The notes: a model not told the origin generated them from the sequence alone. DNA of 64,000 nucleotides from Lithospermum erythrorhizon (GCA_019722365.1 JADFUC010000484.1:35770-99769), one strand, 5' to 3'. Positions 1 through 12,699 are shown, counted from the first letter of the stretch. Program-made: numbers and translations.

Positions 1-835
1 TTGCTTAGTAATTGTATATTCTTGCCGGGGTTCTCGTGATAATTTAAGAGGTTATGACGATTCTTAGATCTTACTCATTAATCGTTATAATAATAGTAAT
101 TGGTCAAATTACTGTTAAACTTAACTTACTATTGCTCTGAGCCTAGAAGGTCCACTTGGCATGCAGGTGACGTTGAATTATATTTCATGTATGAAATTAA
201 ACTACATTTTCTAAATTGAGAGGCGGTGCCTTGTCGAAATATTCTCAATTGGGAATTTTACATTGATAATGTAAAATATAAATTGGATGAACCGAATAAT
301 TAATTAGTCAATTAGATTAATTCGATAGTTAGTTGAACTTGTTAGTGTTTGATTTTACGTAACGGTTTAATTAAATCAAGCAATTACGACTTCCACTAGA
401 ATTAACCGTTGGTTGGGCTTTAGACTTAATGATGGACCACTATATAATTGTTTATCATTTAGGTTTTAATTTTTATCATGAAACAAAGAAAATAAGCCTC
501 AATTTCACTCCAAGAATGGCTGAACCATTCAAAAAGCACAAGGAGTTAATTCTTGTCTTGAATTTTGTATCAATCCACTTTAGTTCTAGGAAACTCAAGT
601 GTGGGATTCAACCGCTCCTAGTGTGAATGACTAGAGCACTACATTTGGGTATAGCGATGGAATTCAAAAGGCTTAAGTAAAATATGTTGTAGATAGGCTT
701 ATTTGTCCATTGTAAGTGTTTGGTATTCATAATGTATTTTATAAATTTAGATTAATCATATCATTTGAGGATTCGGGATGTATGAATTTGGTGTTTTGTC
801 ACAAATGAAATTCATACTGAATTCTACTTGATGAC
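1..835 (+). repeat. Dispersed repeat copy 1, probably a copia LTR fragment
   Basis: This stretch aligns, with scattered differences, to about 25,450-26,295. Shared landmarks include a run reading GGTTGGGCTTTAGACT (near 411 and 25,880), AAACAAAGAAAATAAGCCTC (near 482 and 25,947) and AACTCAAGTGTGGGATTCA (near 592 and 26,056). The second copy starts with TGTTGG after a purine-rich tract, as copia LTRs do, so this is probably the same LTR with its first 90 bp cut off by the window edge. It holds no coding capacity. The short open frame at 429-626 is inside the repeat and is not supported as a gene. The repeat relationship is seen directly; the family assignment is inferred. Confidence 0.6.
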
Positions 836-1453
836 CTCTGAGCCTACTCAAAGTTGATGTGTTTATCAAATTCTAATTTGTTTATTCGTAGTTGTTAACT
901 AATTAGATTAATTCATGATTTGTATATTCAATTGATGAGTATATGATATGAAAAAATAAACCCATATTTTTATATGTCACACGGCTGTATCATCAAGTTC
1001 TTGTATTAGTTTTGATGATTTGATATTTGTTTAATTGTTTCATGAATTGAAAGGGATTAAAAACTTGATTATTTTGCATTTTGATTTGAGATAGAATCGT
1101 TTTCGATTTTACAGAAAGGGTTAAAAATTTCCGAAAATTCCGAAATTAAACTGTATGTACACGAACCCTTGAGGTTCATCTCAGATTTTCCAAATTTTTG
1201 TTGAAGTAGTTAAGTACTCTAAAAATTCAATGAATTTCTGAAGCATTTTTGAGTTTTGTCGAAAAACTAGAAGTTTTTGATGAAATTCAGTAGACATGTT
1301 GATAATGATATTGTTGATGTTCAGGTGATTCAGAATTTTATGAAGTTTATAGAGCCTCGGATCATTTTACCAAAGCTGCGAATTAATCTAAGCGGGGTAT
1401 TTCTGATATTAGGTCATGCAGGACTTGAGGGTGTGTAAGCAGTCGGACCCGAA
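836..1453. other. AT-rich DNA, nothing recognised
   Basis: No gene or structured repeat is seen. It lies between the repeat fragment and the left end of the long-LTR element, and could be the internal part of the same old retrotransposon. Confidence 0.5.
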
Positions 1454-4400
1454 TGTAACGACCGGCCCAGTGGCTTTTGAGGTTAGAATGGTCGTCAGCG
1501 CGAATAGCAGTCGCCGGCGGTGGATAGCGATAAAAATGACCGTTTAACGTGATAATAAAATATTACAACTTCGTCCGTCGAGATTGAGCCCAATCAACCT
1601 TCTATGATGAAAATAATATAAATACTGACGTCAGCGCGAAACGTTTCTGACTCGAAGGCGGCAATAATTGGCTAAATTACAACATAAATGTCCAAAGAAG
1701 ATAAAGTATATTGTCAGTGTGACCACCGTTGCATGCCTCGTGAGATCTGTGACTACTCGTGATGCATCTACGATGCGTCATGACAGCGCAGGCGTAAAGC
1801 AGTCAGTAGAAATAGGAATTAATTTAAAAGGCTGAGTGAAAACAAATGTCATAAAAGTTAACCTAGCATTCATATAATCGAGGATAAGTCAAGATACTTG
1901 CTTATTTAAGACTATACCTCAAGAGCTATATTTTATACTCTCGCCTGATATAAATCTTTCCTTAATGGAGCTTTCAGTAACACCGATAACCATTCGCGTC
2001 AACTTACTCGCGGTACACCTTAATCACAAAGAGTTATCTCTGCAGTGGTTATCTTTAGAAATATAGCTAATTACCCGATATAATATACCACTCAGGCATA
2101 CCGCTGACTCAAACATATATCTCCAACGTTTCATAACTCGAGCATACAACTCGACGAGCTTGTCTTTAGTTCACCTTAAGTCTTTACTCCCAATTATCGT
2201 CATACACCTCTATGACATCTAAATGTTTATTATAAGAACCTCCAAAATAGTATCTATTATCTTGTATTTGAAATGACGTATATCTTAAATCGAAGATAAA
2301 CTTGAAATGTGAATTATCTCGCTAAATTCTTCATTTAGTCTGAGAACTTATTCATGCTTAATGGTATGGCCGTAGTTAGCATGAGCGTTGGTTTATAATT
2401 TTATACCTAATTCAAAAAGTTATCTCGACGATAACCAACTCGACTTTTCACCTTAAAGGATATATAATGATAATACTGACCTAGGATCCACAAGAAAAAT
2501 CGGATCATATTATCAATAATGAACCGAAACCTAATTCGACATAATTTCGTAAATGACATCTAGTATAATCAATGTGATGTTCATAACCAATAAACAAGTC
2601 AAAAAAGAGATCATCTGACACCATAGAAAATTTAAACAACATGTCAAATATGAATAAGACATATATATATCTATACATGAGACTACTAATAAGATCGTAC
2701 AACATAATTCAAAAGTCTAGAACGTAACATATAGAATATAATAGAAAGTTTCGATAAGCGCCTGATCACGAGAGAGAAAAGTCAAGAGACTTCAACAATG
2801 ACTATACTCACGAGTCATCGAACCATCCATCTCTCATATCCCCGCAGTATACCAAACTCTGTCTGTATTATGCTCAATCCGTCTGCCGGGAATGGACCAA
2901 TCATTTGATAAACACTACACTTATCTTGAAGTATAAGGCAATAGCCAGCAATCACCTTGTGAAAGTGATAATAGATCTGCTGCACTTATACCAAAGTATA
3001 AGGCTGACACCGATAATGCCATGCCAGTGATAATAGATCTATGTTGCCGCATTATGCCAGTATAAGGCGACACTACAGCATGCTTAAGTGATAATAGATA
3101 CCATTTTGCATATACGAAGTATAAGGCCAACGCCCGGCTTGATACCCATGTAAGTGATAATAGATCTCATTTGCACTTATACCGAAGTATAAGCATGACA
3201 CAGACAATGCACATAGCAAAGTGATAATAGATCTCATTTTGCACTTATACAAAAGTATAAGGCAATGACGTCCATATCTATGAAAGGAGAGTCACTTTAA
3301 CCACAATCATCCCAATATAGGGTTATGTTCTAATACTGAAATCGCCTCGAAGTCATAGCATGCTCCAACTAACACCTCGACAACCAATTACTCTGCTCTC
3401 AAACAATATCAAAGCACACGGCTAAAATATCTCACGATCATAAATCAATCGCAACCGCCCGTGAGGCCACGAAATACATAAGTGCCGACAAGATACCCGA
3501 AGCTAGCAGTGCCGACAAGACCCACGTAAATCGAAATGCCCATGAGCCCGCCATCGAAATGTCGACAAGGCCGCGAGAACCGCGGAACCTAAGTTGGAAT
3601 TCAAGATATTACTTACCTCAAAGCGGAAATCTTAGCGCCACGCCGTATCCTGGCATGAATCAAATCCTGACTATCTCGTAATATAAATCAAGATCTCGAT
3701 TATCTCGTAATATGCATCGCCAATCACTCATCTGCGTGAAAATAGTTCCGCTGACAAAACCACGGGCAAAATATAGAACATAATATATGAAGGGTTCCCG
3801 TGGTGAGATTTGTACTCACGCTTGGTGCTTGATAAAGCGTCCGTCTGTCGATCCCGATTGCCTTTTCCACGTTCGCGTCTAATGAAAACACCCGAAAAAT
3901 AAAATTACTACTGTAAACAATTTTAACCACTTATCTTAATTAAATCTCGACTTTCAAACCCATTTTAGTTATAAATTGACAACTTAAGTATAGATTACTA
4001 ATTATGTTTCAATAACCATTAAAATGGCCAATTTCAATATCGACTAAATCCATGTCGGCAACACCTTAGCAAAATACCCATTTCATGACCTCAAATCAAC
4101 CCGTTTACTATAAAATCTAATAAAACTAATTTCAACATATATTCCTCGACAACATAAATCATAATTTCTACCTCAAAACAATCACGATAAAGGTCGATAA
4201 CATATTTATACTCTCCAGCAACTTTTTAGAAAAAGTCAACCCAAAATCATCTCGAAAGTCAACTCAACTATAACAACGCTTTCTATCCGAATATCGATCA
4301 TCGTCAATATATTATGATCTAGCTAAGCAATAATTATATTGATAATATCTCACGCAAAAACCGAAATTGACTGACATTCCAAAAGTCATGGTCTAAAAGC

Positions 4401-5021
4401 GTCCGAAATTCCACATCAAACACGATATTTCTAACTCGAATAACTAATCTAGAACCCGAATCGATTAGACAATAAAAATCAAATTACAAAAAGTCAACTA
4501 AAAAAAGTCAACTCGGGCGTCTCCCAAAATATTCAACAAGGTCGAACCTTTTTTGCAAACGGCGGGGCGATGAGGAAACTCTCCAAAAATTTGTGGTCCA
4601 AAGTTTGAGAGATGGAGGAAAAATTGAACAAGAAGAATGAAGATTAAGAACTCTGAGCATATCGCGGCGATGGGGAAAAGAGAGTGGATTTGTTTTAGTT
4701 TTGGGCTTATGTTAGACTTATATGGTGATGGGTTGTAGTCCATCGGTGGAAACCGAACATTTGTCGACCGATATACCGTTTGACTTATCTGGAAATAACT
4801 AACTTTCAGCGTGTTTCTACACTAAAATTATATTACCGCCCCAAATAATATCATTACACTCGATTCACGACTTTAAAATTTTAAATACGAAATGTACTGA
4901 CCGGCCAGGTCGTTGTATTTTATTATTCGAGAAACTTCAAATTTTGATTTCTCGTGAAATAATCCACCCGGCTTGACTAGTATGCTATTCTGACAATATT
5001 GAAATGCAGACGGGTTATTCT
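1454..5021 (-). repeat. 3' LTR of the minus-strand LARD-like element
   Basis: Pairs with 6,771-10,061. Matching blocks include the tandem array, the segment after GAGTCACTTTAACC (near 3,290 and 8,726) and the strongly similar stretch 4,080-5,015 against 9,110-10,060. It carries about 400 bp (about 3,620-4,070) that the other LTR lacks. It is also related to 56,374-57,615 and, in reverse, to the plus-strand LTRs at 19,131 and 57,616; for example all share a GTGAGTACAAATCTCAC-like landmark. Confidence 0.75.
2925..3275 (-). repeat. LTR-internal tandem array, unit about 65 bp, about six copies
   Basis: The landmark AGTATAAGGC recurs at about 2,932, 2,994, 3,059, 3,118, 3,187 (degenerate) and 3,254. 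A second landmark, GTGATAATAGATCTCA, sits between the copies. Units are imperfect and 59-69 bp apart. The same array occurs in the partner LTR at 8,335-8,690 and in a degenerate form at 57,010-57,250. Confidence 0.8.
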
Positions 5022-6770
5022 GATATAAAAATTTATAAAATTTCGTCCTCGAAATTTACTCAAACTCGCCTTGTTGCCACAACTCTCCCCCTTCAAATAC
5101 TTCTTATTATCTAATATCATAATACCTTTATTTTAGACAGTCCATCCACATTTTACCTGACCTTGTTTCCTTTTTATATGCCTCAGTGTGTCGATCCTAA
5201 ATACTACTAAGACTCACAATCGCATCCTGCATTCACTATCACACATTTTGTTAATAATTTCACCTTGAATCCACAACTAATATTAACTAACGTTTGTCCT
5301 TATGACTCTTATCACTTTCACAAAATCTTATGGTTTATTGACATACAGAATTTGCGTAACCTTGGCACTTTAATTGTCTTGCTCGAACTTTGTTCTTGAG
5401 AGTCCTCCTCTCGTATCGCCAATCGTAACCTTTAATATACTTCTATTCAACTCAGCCAACCACAATCAACGTATCAATTTCTAAGCTCCCTGAGGTTTAT
5501 AACTCCATAAGTCCTCTTGTTAATTACTCATTTATTATAAGTCATTTTACCCTTCTGAGCTCGTTATTCGGCATGTATTCTCTTTCGTAGTACTAAATGC
5601 ATTATCAACTCATCACCCTAAATATTTCACCTCAAACCCAATCCACACTCTTTATCATTCACAGAAATTAAACTTCCATTTTCATCTTTATTCTGTGTCT
5701 TTTCATTCCTACCTGCAAAATCCATATTCCCTGACAGACAACGATGTGTTATTATTTATCCCCCAATTTCTTCAAGTATACAAGACAAATTCTTAATTGT
5801 TTTAAAGAGCACATCTTACATAGTCGGATGCTATCCCATAAGTACATGTCACCAAAATCCTCCTCAGTAACCTTTTGCGCCCACTTAAGTTCACCTTGAT
5901 TGTACCAACTTGTCAACTAAATTCAACACCGAGATCCCTTTCAATAACTTCTCGATATAAATCACATCTGCTCCGTGAATTCTAGAACATATTCATCCAT
6001 CTCATGCGAAAATGTTTGACCCATAGTTACCTCTCGAGAATAATCATTACTATCACGAATAAACTCCACTCAACATGAACTCTTGCCAAACATTATTAAC
6101 GGATGAACTTCAGCTGTTTTCTTATTATTTTGATTTGTATCCATCTGCCTTACTTACAATTTACGATCAAACGCTTCGTTTCACGTTTCCTTATAATCGA
6201 TTAAATGCTTATTTAGCAGAGTATCTTTTACTTATAAACCCATTGATATTAACAGATTTAACCTCGAGTATAACGTATATTAATTATCCATGACTTCATC
6301 CTTAATTACTCCGCCATAAAATTAGTATCGCTCTACCACCATATCAATTATTAAGACACTCCCAGTATCTATATAATTCCCCGATATCTCATAATATTTC
6401 GATGCTCGTACATCATATATATATATAACAACCCGTCGTCTTGTAATCTCCGTTTAATACCCAGTTACCCGTCTCGACATATACATATAACTTCAGCGTC
6501 GTCCATATTAACATAATCCGTTCCTGCGTCATAATATAATACATCTCGATCAGCAACACCCGCAAGAACACAAAATTGAGTAGCGCCGTAAGACAAATGC
6601 AGCAGTGGCAATCTTGAGTAGGCGTCTCAGCCTCAGCGGATTCGGAAAGAAATAAACTCAAAACCGAGAGAATGGCTTCCTTGTAACACAACTTTGGCTT
6701 TGAAACATTTGCACGTAACCACACGAAGACACCAAGAAAACATAAACCCTGAAGCTCACGATGCCAAAAT
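5022..6770 (-). mobile_element. Short internal region of the LARD-like element, no recognisable pol
   Basis: Read on the minus strand, it starts with a degenerate primer-binding site and a leader resembling the leader of the element at 56,373, and ends with a FEDEIF-type gypsy terminus. Between them I find only short open frames (such as 6,413-6,724 minus and 6,075-6,293 plus) with no motif I recognise. It probably depends on enzymes of an autonomous relative. Confidence 0.6.
6752..6770 (-). other. Degenerate tRNA primer-binding site
   Basis: On the minus strand the LTR end is followed by ATTTTGGCATCGTGAGCTTC. This is a damaged form of TTTTGGTATCAGAGCTT, the initiator-methionine tRNA primer site seen intact at 11,272 and 56,358. 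Confidence 0.6.
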
Positions 6771-9700
6771 TGTAGCGACCCGCCCCAGTGTGCCTGAGGT
6801 TAGGACCGTAAATCGACCTAATGAATAAGCAGTCTGGCGATGGATAACGATAAAAATGACTTAGTTTCACGTGATACTTAAAAATAATACAACTTCGTCC
6901 ATCGGGTGAACTAATCAACACTACAAGCGAAAGTAATAATATAAATACAACGTCCTTGCTGACTTGTTTCTGACTTCAGGCAATGATAATTATTAAGTAC
7001 AACATAAATCTCAAGAAGATAAAAGGCCAACAGTATCGAATTGAAATACCGTGCCGCCTCAGCGTGGATCTTGTGACTACTCGACGATGCATCTCGGTCA
7101 TCCCGTAACAACATAGGCATAAAATGCCGCCCGTAGGGAAATAGAAGTCGGCTAAAAGGCTGAGTGAAAACAAATATCACAAAAGTTAACTAACATTCAT
7201 ATAATCAAGGATAAGTCGAGACTCTTACCTATTTAAAAATTGTATACCTCAAGGCTATATTTTATATCTTCTTTAAATCCCTTGATATAAATCTTTCGTA
7301 ATGAACTTTCAGCTAACACCGATAACCAGCATCCACGTCGACAAGCTTTACTCGCGGTACCTTAATAAAGAGTTATCTACTCTATTATTTATCTTTACGA
7401 AATATAACAATTACGATATAATATACCACTCAAACATACCCACAACTCAACATATATCTCAACATTTCATAACTCGAGCATACAACTGACCAACATCTTT
7501 CTTCACTTAAGGATCTTCTTTCCCGATTATCGTCATACACCTCCTATGACATCTAAATGTTTATTATAAGAACCTCCAAATCGTATCATTATCTTAATAC
7601 AACTTAGCAACGTATATCTTAAATCAAGATAACTTAAGTGCGGAATTATCTGCATGAAATCCTTCATTTAGTCTACGGAACTTATTCACCCAATAGTACA
7701 TCAACGTCGTGGTTGATCATAACTTATATACTATGCGTTTGAATCCAACATTCATTTTATTATATAAAATATCATCAACATCATCTATAGATTAGCCTGA
7801 CGTTGGTTTTATAATTTTTTATACTAATGCCTACGTTCAAAGTTATCTCAACCAATAACCAACTTCAGCTTTTTCACCTTAAGAGAATATATAACGATTA
7901 GTACGACCTAGGATCCTCAGAAAATCGGATCATTTTATCAATAATCAACGAAACCTAATTGACATAATTTAAATCAAGGCAACATCTAGTATAATCGTAT
8001 GGCGTTCATAACCCGATAAACAAATCATAAAAGCAGTCATCTGACGCCATAGAAAATTTAAACAACATGTCAAATATGAATAAGACATATATCTATCGAG
8101 ACTACCTAGTAGATTAAATGCAATTGTAATTTCAAAGAAAGTCTCGGACATAACATATGGAGATATAATAGAAAGTTTGATAAAAGCGCACGATCACCCG
8201 AAAGAACTTCGAGAGACTCGACCATGACATACTCTAGTCATGAAACCATCCATCTCTAATATCGCGCTATACAAACCTCAATGCGTTTGCTCGATCAAAT
8301 GCACACTTGAGGGAATGGGCCAATCGTGATAATTATACCCAGTATAAGACCCAGCATATGATACACATCAAGTGATAATAGATACTCCACTTTGCACTTA
8401 TACCAAAGTATAAGGCCAACTTGACAATGCGCATAGCAAAGTGATAATAGATCTAGCAGGCTGCGTGTATACCACGAGAAATACTTGTGACACCGACAAT
8501 GCGCATAGCAAGAAGTAATAATAGATCTCGCTGTAGCTTATACCGAAGTATAGAGCCCAGCTGAAACAATCTGGCATAGCAAAGTGATGATAGATCTCAT
8601 TTGCTTATACCGAAGTATAAGGCAGCGCGGCAATGCACATATGAAAGTGATAATAGATCTCATTGCACTTATACAAAACTATAAAGGCCAACATAAATCA
8701 CATATCCTGCCGAGGAAGGAGAGTCACTTTAACCCCTAATCATCCCATTTATGGGGTCGTGTTCTAATGCTGCGTCACCTCAAAGTCACTCCATAACCTC
8801 AATGACCAACTACTCTCTCAAAATAATATCCAGCGCCTGACTAAAATATCTATGATCATAAATCAATGCAACCGCCCGACAAGGCCACGAGGAAATACAT
8901 AAGTGCGGCCAAGGCCACGAGGTAAATGCTTGAGCAAGGCCACGAGGAAATTAGAAATACCGACAAGACCCTGAGCATAAGAACATAAGTTGAAATTGAG
9001 CTATTCTTTACCTCGAACAAACACCTCAAAACAATTGTATTCCTCAATACCATGATCGGCCATTGCCTTAACCCAGAAATACCCATTTCTAACAGCATAA
9101 AGATCCCAAGCCAGTTTACTACTCAAAATCTAATAAAACTAATTTGACATATATTCCACAGAACAACATAAATCATAATTTTCACCTCGAAAATTCTGAT
9201 AAAGGTCGATAACATATTTATACTCTGACAACTTTTTAGAAAAAGTCAACCCAAAATCGACTCGAAACTATTTCAGTATAACAATACTTTACGAATACTC
9301 GATGCGTAAATTGACTCTTATATTATAATCTAGCTGAAGCAAAATTATATTCAATAATATCTCATAAAGCGAAGTCAACCCAAATTCCAAAAGTCACGGC
9401 CCTAAGCGTCAAGAATTCCACGTCAAACATGACATTTCAACTCGAAAGAATAACTAATCTAGAACCCGAGAATCGATTGGAGAATAAGAAATCAAATTAC
9501 AAAAAGTCAACTAAAAGTCAGCTCGGGCGATCCTCCCCAAAACATTCAACAAAAGATCGAACCTTTTTTTACCTTAAACTTGATAAGGGGCGATGAGGAA
9601 ACTCTCCAAAAAATTTGAGGTAAAAGATTGAGAGATGGGAAAATTGAAGAAAAAGAAGAATCAAAGAAAGGGAAGTGAGAACTCACAGCTTCATACCGCT

Positions 9701-10061
9701 CGCGGCGGTGAGGAAGAAAGGTAATTAGTTGTTTAGTTTGGGCTTATGTTGGAGAATATGGTGATGGGTTGGCCCAAAAAGTCAACGGTGGAAACTGAAA
9801 CATTTATTCGACCCGATCTTACCGTTTTGAAACATCTGGAAATAACTTCCAACCTCACCCACCTAAAAATTATATTACTTTTCCCAAATAATATCATTAC
9901 ACTCGATTACGACTTTAAAATTTTAAGCCGAAATGTACTACCCAATGTGATTACGTTTATATTTTCGACTGGTAACTTGAAATTTTGATTTCTCCTCGAA
10001 ATAATCCACCGAGCAACTAGTATACTATTAAAGTAATATTGAAATGCGAGCGGGTTATTAC
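6771..10061 (-). repeat. 5' LTR of the minus-strand LARD-like element
   Basis: Partner of 1,454-5,021. The right end, CGGGTTATTA at 10,051-10,060, matches CGGGTTATTC at 5,011-5,020 in the other LTR. Its own tandem array lies at 8,335-8,690. Relative to the partner it lacks about 400 bp near 9,010-9,080 and has an extra block near 7,740-7,800. Confidence 0.75.
8335..8690 (-). repeat. LTR-internal tandem array, partner copy
   Basis: Same AGTATAAGGC and GTGATAATAGATCTC landmarks and about 65-bp spacing as 2,925-3,275. Several units are eroded or carry CG-rich substitutions. Confidence 0.75.
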
Positions 10062-10143
10062 GAGCAGCGCGGTCCGGCCACCGAGCTCACGGGCGTGCCT
10101 GCGGCCAGCTACCAGCGCGTGTCGGCCATTTGGTGGCCGGAGG
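10062..10143. other. GC-rich stretch wedged between two LTRs
   Basis: About 82 bases with far higher GC content than anything around them, between the right end of the LARD-like 5' LTR and the TG start of the next element's LTR. I find no second copy in the window. One plus-strand frame is open across it and ends at a stop formed with the LTR start. It is too short to identify. It could be a filler insertion, an assembly or read artefact, or foreign sequence. Confidence 0.5.
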
Positions 10144-11267
10144 TGTAAAACCGGTAACGACTCGTTAATTAATAAATTAAAATATGGAAGTTTATCACTC
10201 GTTTGATAACATTATTCACGTTTGAGTGAAGTGTATGGTAAATGATATGTGATTATGTATACGTGTTATGAGCATTATCTGTTAGCGTGGTTGTGAATTT
10301 TGGAAATATTGAGTTGTTTGATGGTTGTGTTAGATATAAGGTAGTATGTTCTATATGGAATTATTGACTTGGGTATATTATGCGTTGCGCTATTTTGAGA
10401 ATGTTGTGCGATTGTTGCTTTCTTGTTCTATGCAGGTTGTTCTAGTTCTTTGTGATGTTGGTTGAAGTAAGTGTGTAGTTGTGGTTGTCATAGTTGTATG
10501 TTGAATTGTGATTTTAGTTGTTATTGGTCATGTTTGGTTTCATATAGAGAGTGGTCTTAGGATGTGGGCATGTTAGAGTAAAGCGTTGTCTTGGAGGCTT
10601 ATGTGTTTTTGTTTGGCGAGGTGTATGACATGCTATCTCTAGATATGTCGCCTAGAATAACATAAGTGAGTCCTTTAAAATGTATAAATGTTGATGATGG
10701 TTACTATTATTCTTATTATGAATACTTTGTTATTCTTTTTTACTATATATATACGTATACTCTATCTCACATGTTTTATCTAACTGTGTATCCATTCGGA
10801 TGTGTGGGTAAGTTACCGTCCGGGTGATACGTTTTCCGCTAAAATTTATCGAGCTTACCCGCTTCCAATTGGTAAAGCCGGTTGAGTTCATGAGTATCGG
10901 TGATTTTTACTTGGGTGAGAGAGCCGGGTGGCGAGATCTCGGCGATCGTCATTTGTTCGTTCGTTTTCTTATGTACTCAATTTCGTATTTTAGTTTTTGG
11001 TGTTGAAAATGTGATAACCGTTTCATGGAGTATCTTGGTTTGAAATTTTATGTAAATGGTATTTGGGATTTGTTTAGATGATGCCCCGATGGTTAAATTT
11101 TGTATGGAAACGTTTTGAGCTTTCGAACTATTTTACTTTATCAAACTACCGGGTTTCTTGAGTTCAAAGCGAGGTTATTTTTCGTCAACCGCCGTATGGT
11201 GGCTTAAATATGCAATTAAATGCGACTCTACAATCTCGAGGCGTGCGGCTCGAGGCGGGTCGTTACA
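10144..11267 (+). repeat. 5' LTR of the gypsy element
   Basis: Starts TGTAAAA and ends CGGGTCGTTACA directly before the primer-binding site. A TATA-rich core (TACTATATATATACG, near 10,741) matches one in the 3' LTR (near 16,330). It is about 350 bp shorter than the 3' LTR because it lacks the part equivalent to about 15,840-16,180. Confidence 0.85.
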
Positions 11268-11271
11268 ATTA

Positions 11272-11283
11272 TGGTATCAGAGC
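11272..11283 (+). other. Primer-binding site, initiator-Met tRNA
   Basis: Exact TGGTATCAGAGC, four bases after the LTR end. This is the usual priming site of many plant LTR retrotransposons. Confidence 0.85.
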
Positions 11284-11329
11284 GTAGGTTTCCGTTTTAA
11301 GCGGGTTACGTAGGCGTGTGCCCTCGTGC

Positions 11330-12450
11330 AAGTTTTTGTAAGAATTTTGTGTCATGAGTCTTTTTATGAGTCTAAGTATATTTTCATGCCGTAAATTTGT
11401 TTGAGGCCCAGTGTTGGTAGGGGAGATCTTTGGAAGAGCCGTGTAGTAGACCTAGAGGCGAGGCGCTAGTGGCCGAGCTTGTGGAGCTAGAGGAAGAGGG
11501 GCGTGTTGAGGCAGGTGTGGACGGCCGGGTGCTCCATGAGAATGTGCATTTCCCGGAAAGAGCGGTATGAGGATTTTGGAAGCCGTGGGGGAGTAAGCGC
11601 GGAGTCGATGCAGAACCCGCGGTAGCATTCCGAGCGGAGATTGAGACTAGATTGTTAGATAATTTCTTGAAGAAGGACCACACAGTTCATGATGCGTGAC
11701 ACCGAAGGTGGCGATCGAGGATTTTGGAGGCATTAGAGAATAAGTTGAACCGATGGGATTGGGGATGACTTAAAGGTGAAGTTAAGTGGTGCGCGGTTAT
11801 CGGGAGGAGCTAGGAGTTGGTGGAACCATGTCCTGAATTTGGAGAGTGGCTAGGGAGAGATGCCGATCACGTAGGTTACCATTTTGGGGAGCCAGCTTTA
11901 GGCAAAATTTACATTTGGAGACATGTCATGCGATGGAGAGGAGTTGATCGGATGCGACAGGGAGAGAGGACAGTTGATGGGTATGAAGAGAGGTTTAGCG
12001 ACTTGTGTTGTTTGATTCCTGGAGTGTACCCCATTTGAGCTACAAAGGATGAGGTTTTCGTTAGGGGCTGAGACTACAGATTCGTGAGAGGCGTAGCGTT
12101 TACTTACCAATTTTCACCGGTTGAGGAATGCGGCATTACGGGTAGAGAGGGACATAGCCGGAGAATCTAGAGGTGAAAGAGAGGAGGTGCGATGTGGCCC
12201 AGGCTGAGGGGCCGTACCGGCAGGGGATTCGGAGGAATTTCAATGACACCGCGGAGACGAGCCATTTCGGTACACCGTCACATTCGACCACCCAGTTTTC
12301 AAAGGGCTTCTTGGCGTCTGGCACCTCCTAGAATGAGTGGTTTTCGCGGTGGTGACTACGGTGTTCGGCGGATGTGCGTGTTCGGTGTTACGGTGTGGGC
12401 CAGTGGGCATAAGGCGAAATTGTCGGCACAGTAATGTGTTACGATATCGT
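11330..12450 (+). pseudogene. gypsy gag remnant
   Basis: Gag-like segments appear in shifting frames. A stretch near 11,810 reads like the conserved gag region (GARSWW-type), and near 12,384-12,430 there is a CCHC zinc-knuckle remnant (Cys-Tyr-Gly, then Gly-Gln and Cys), broken by a TAA. The protein packaged element RNA in cytoplasmic particles. Internal stops and frameshifts rule out a functional product. Confidence 0.7.
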
Positions 12451-12699
12451 GATCGGGGCATTTTGCGAATGTGTGTCCTTAGGTAATGTGGGTACCGGTA
12501 GAGCTGACCACACTTCGGTTTTAAATAGTTTGGGAGATGTGGATTTCAGGGTAGTCGAGGTGGACGGTTTGGAGGACGGCAGGCCAAGGCCGAGAGTTGA
12601 GTGTGGGCCGATTGGGTGGAAGCGGTATTAGCCGGTATGAGTGGAGTTGGCGCTGGCAGAGGGCAAATCAATGCGATCGCTGGCCGAAGGAAGCAGGGA

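Larger units (their letters stand above)
1454..10061 (-). mobile_element. LARD-like non-autonomous LTR retrotransposon with very long LTRs
   Basis: Two long similar segments lie in the same orientation, 1,454-5,021 (3' LTR) and 6,771-10,061 (5' LTR, reading the minus strand), around a 1.75 kb internal region. Both left ends on the plus strand are TGTA(A/G)CGACC, that is, LTRs ending GGTCG(T/C)TACA. A primer-binding-site remnant follows the 5' LTR (6,752-6,770), and a sequence typical of the 3' end of gypsy internal regions (AATTTCGAGGACGAAATTTT on the minus strand, about 5,036-5,055) precedes the 3' LTR. The internal part shows no RT, RNase H or integrase. Long LTRs with a short non-coding interior are the hallmark of large retrotransposon derivatives. 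I see no clean target duplication: the left flank is CCGAA and the right flank is CGAGC. Confidence 0.75.

Noticed and set aside
2925..3275. CRISPR-like array
   Set aside because: Units are imperfect tandem repeats without unique spacers of constant length, inside an LTR of a plant genome.
11384..11683. 99-residue Ser/Thr-rich minus-strand frame
   Set aside because: It is the complement of the Glu/Gly/Arg-rich start of the gypsy gag.
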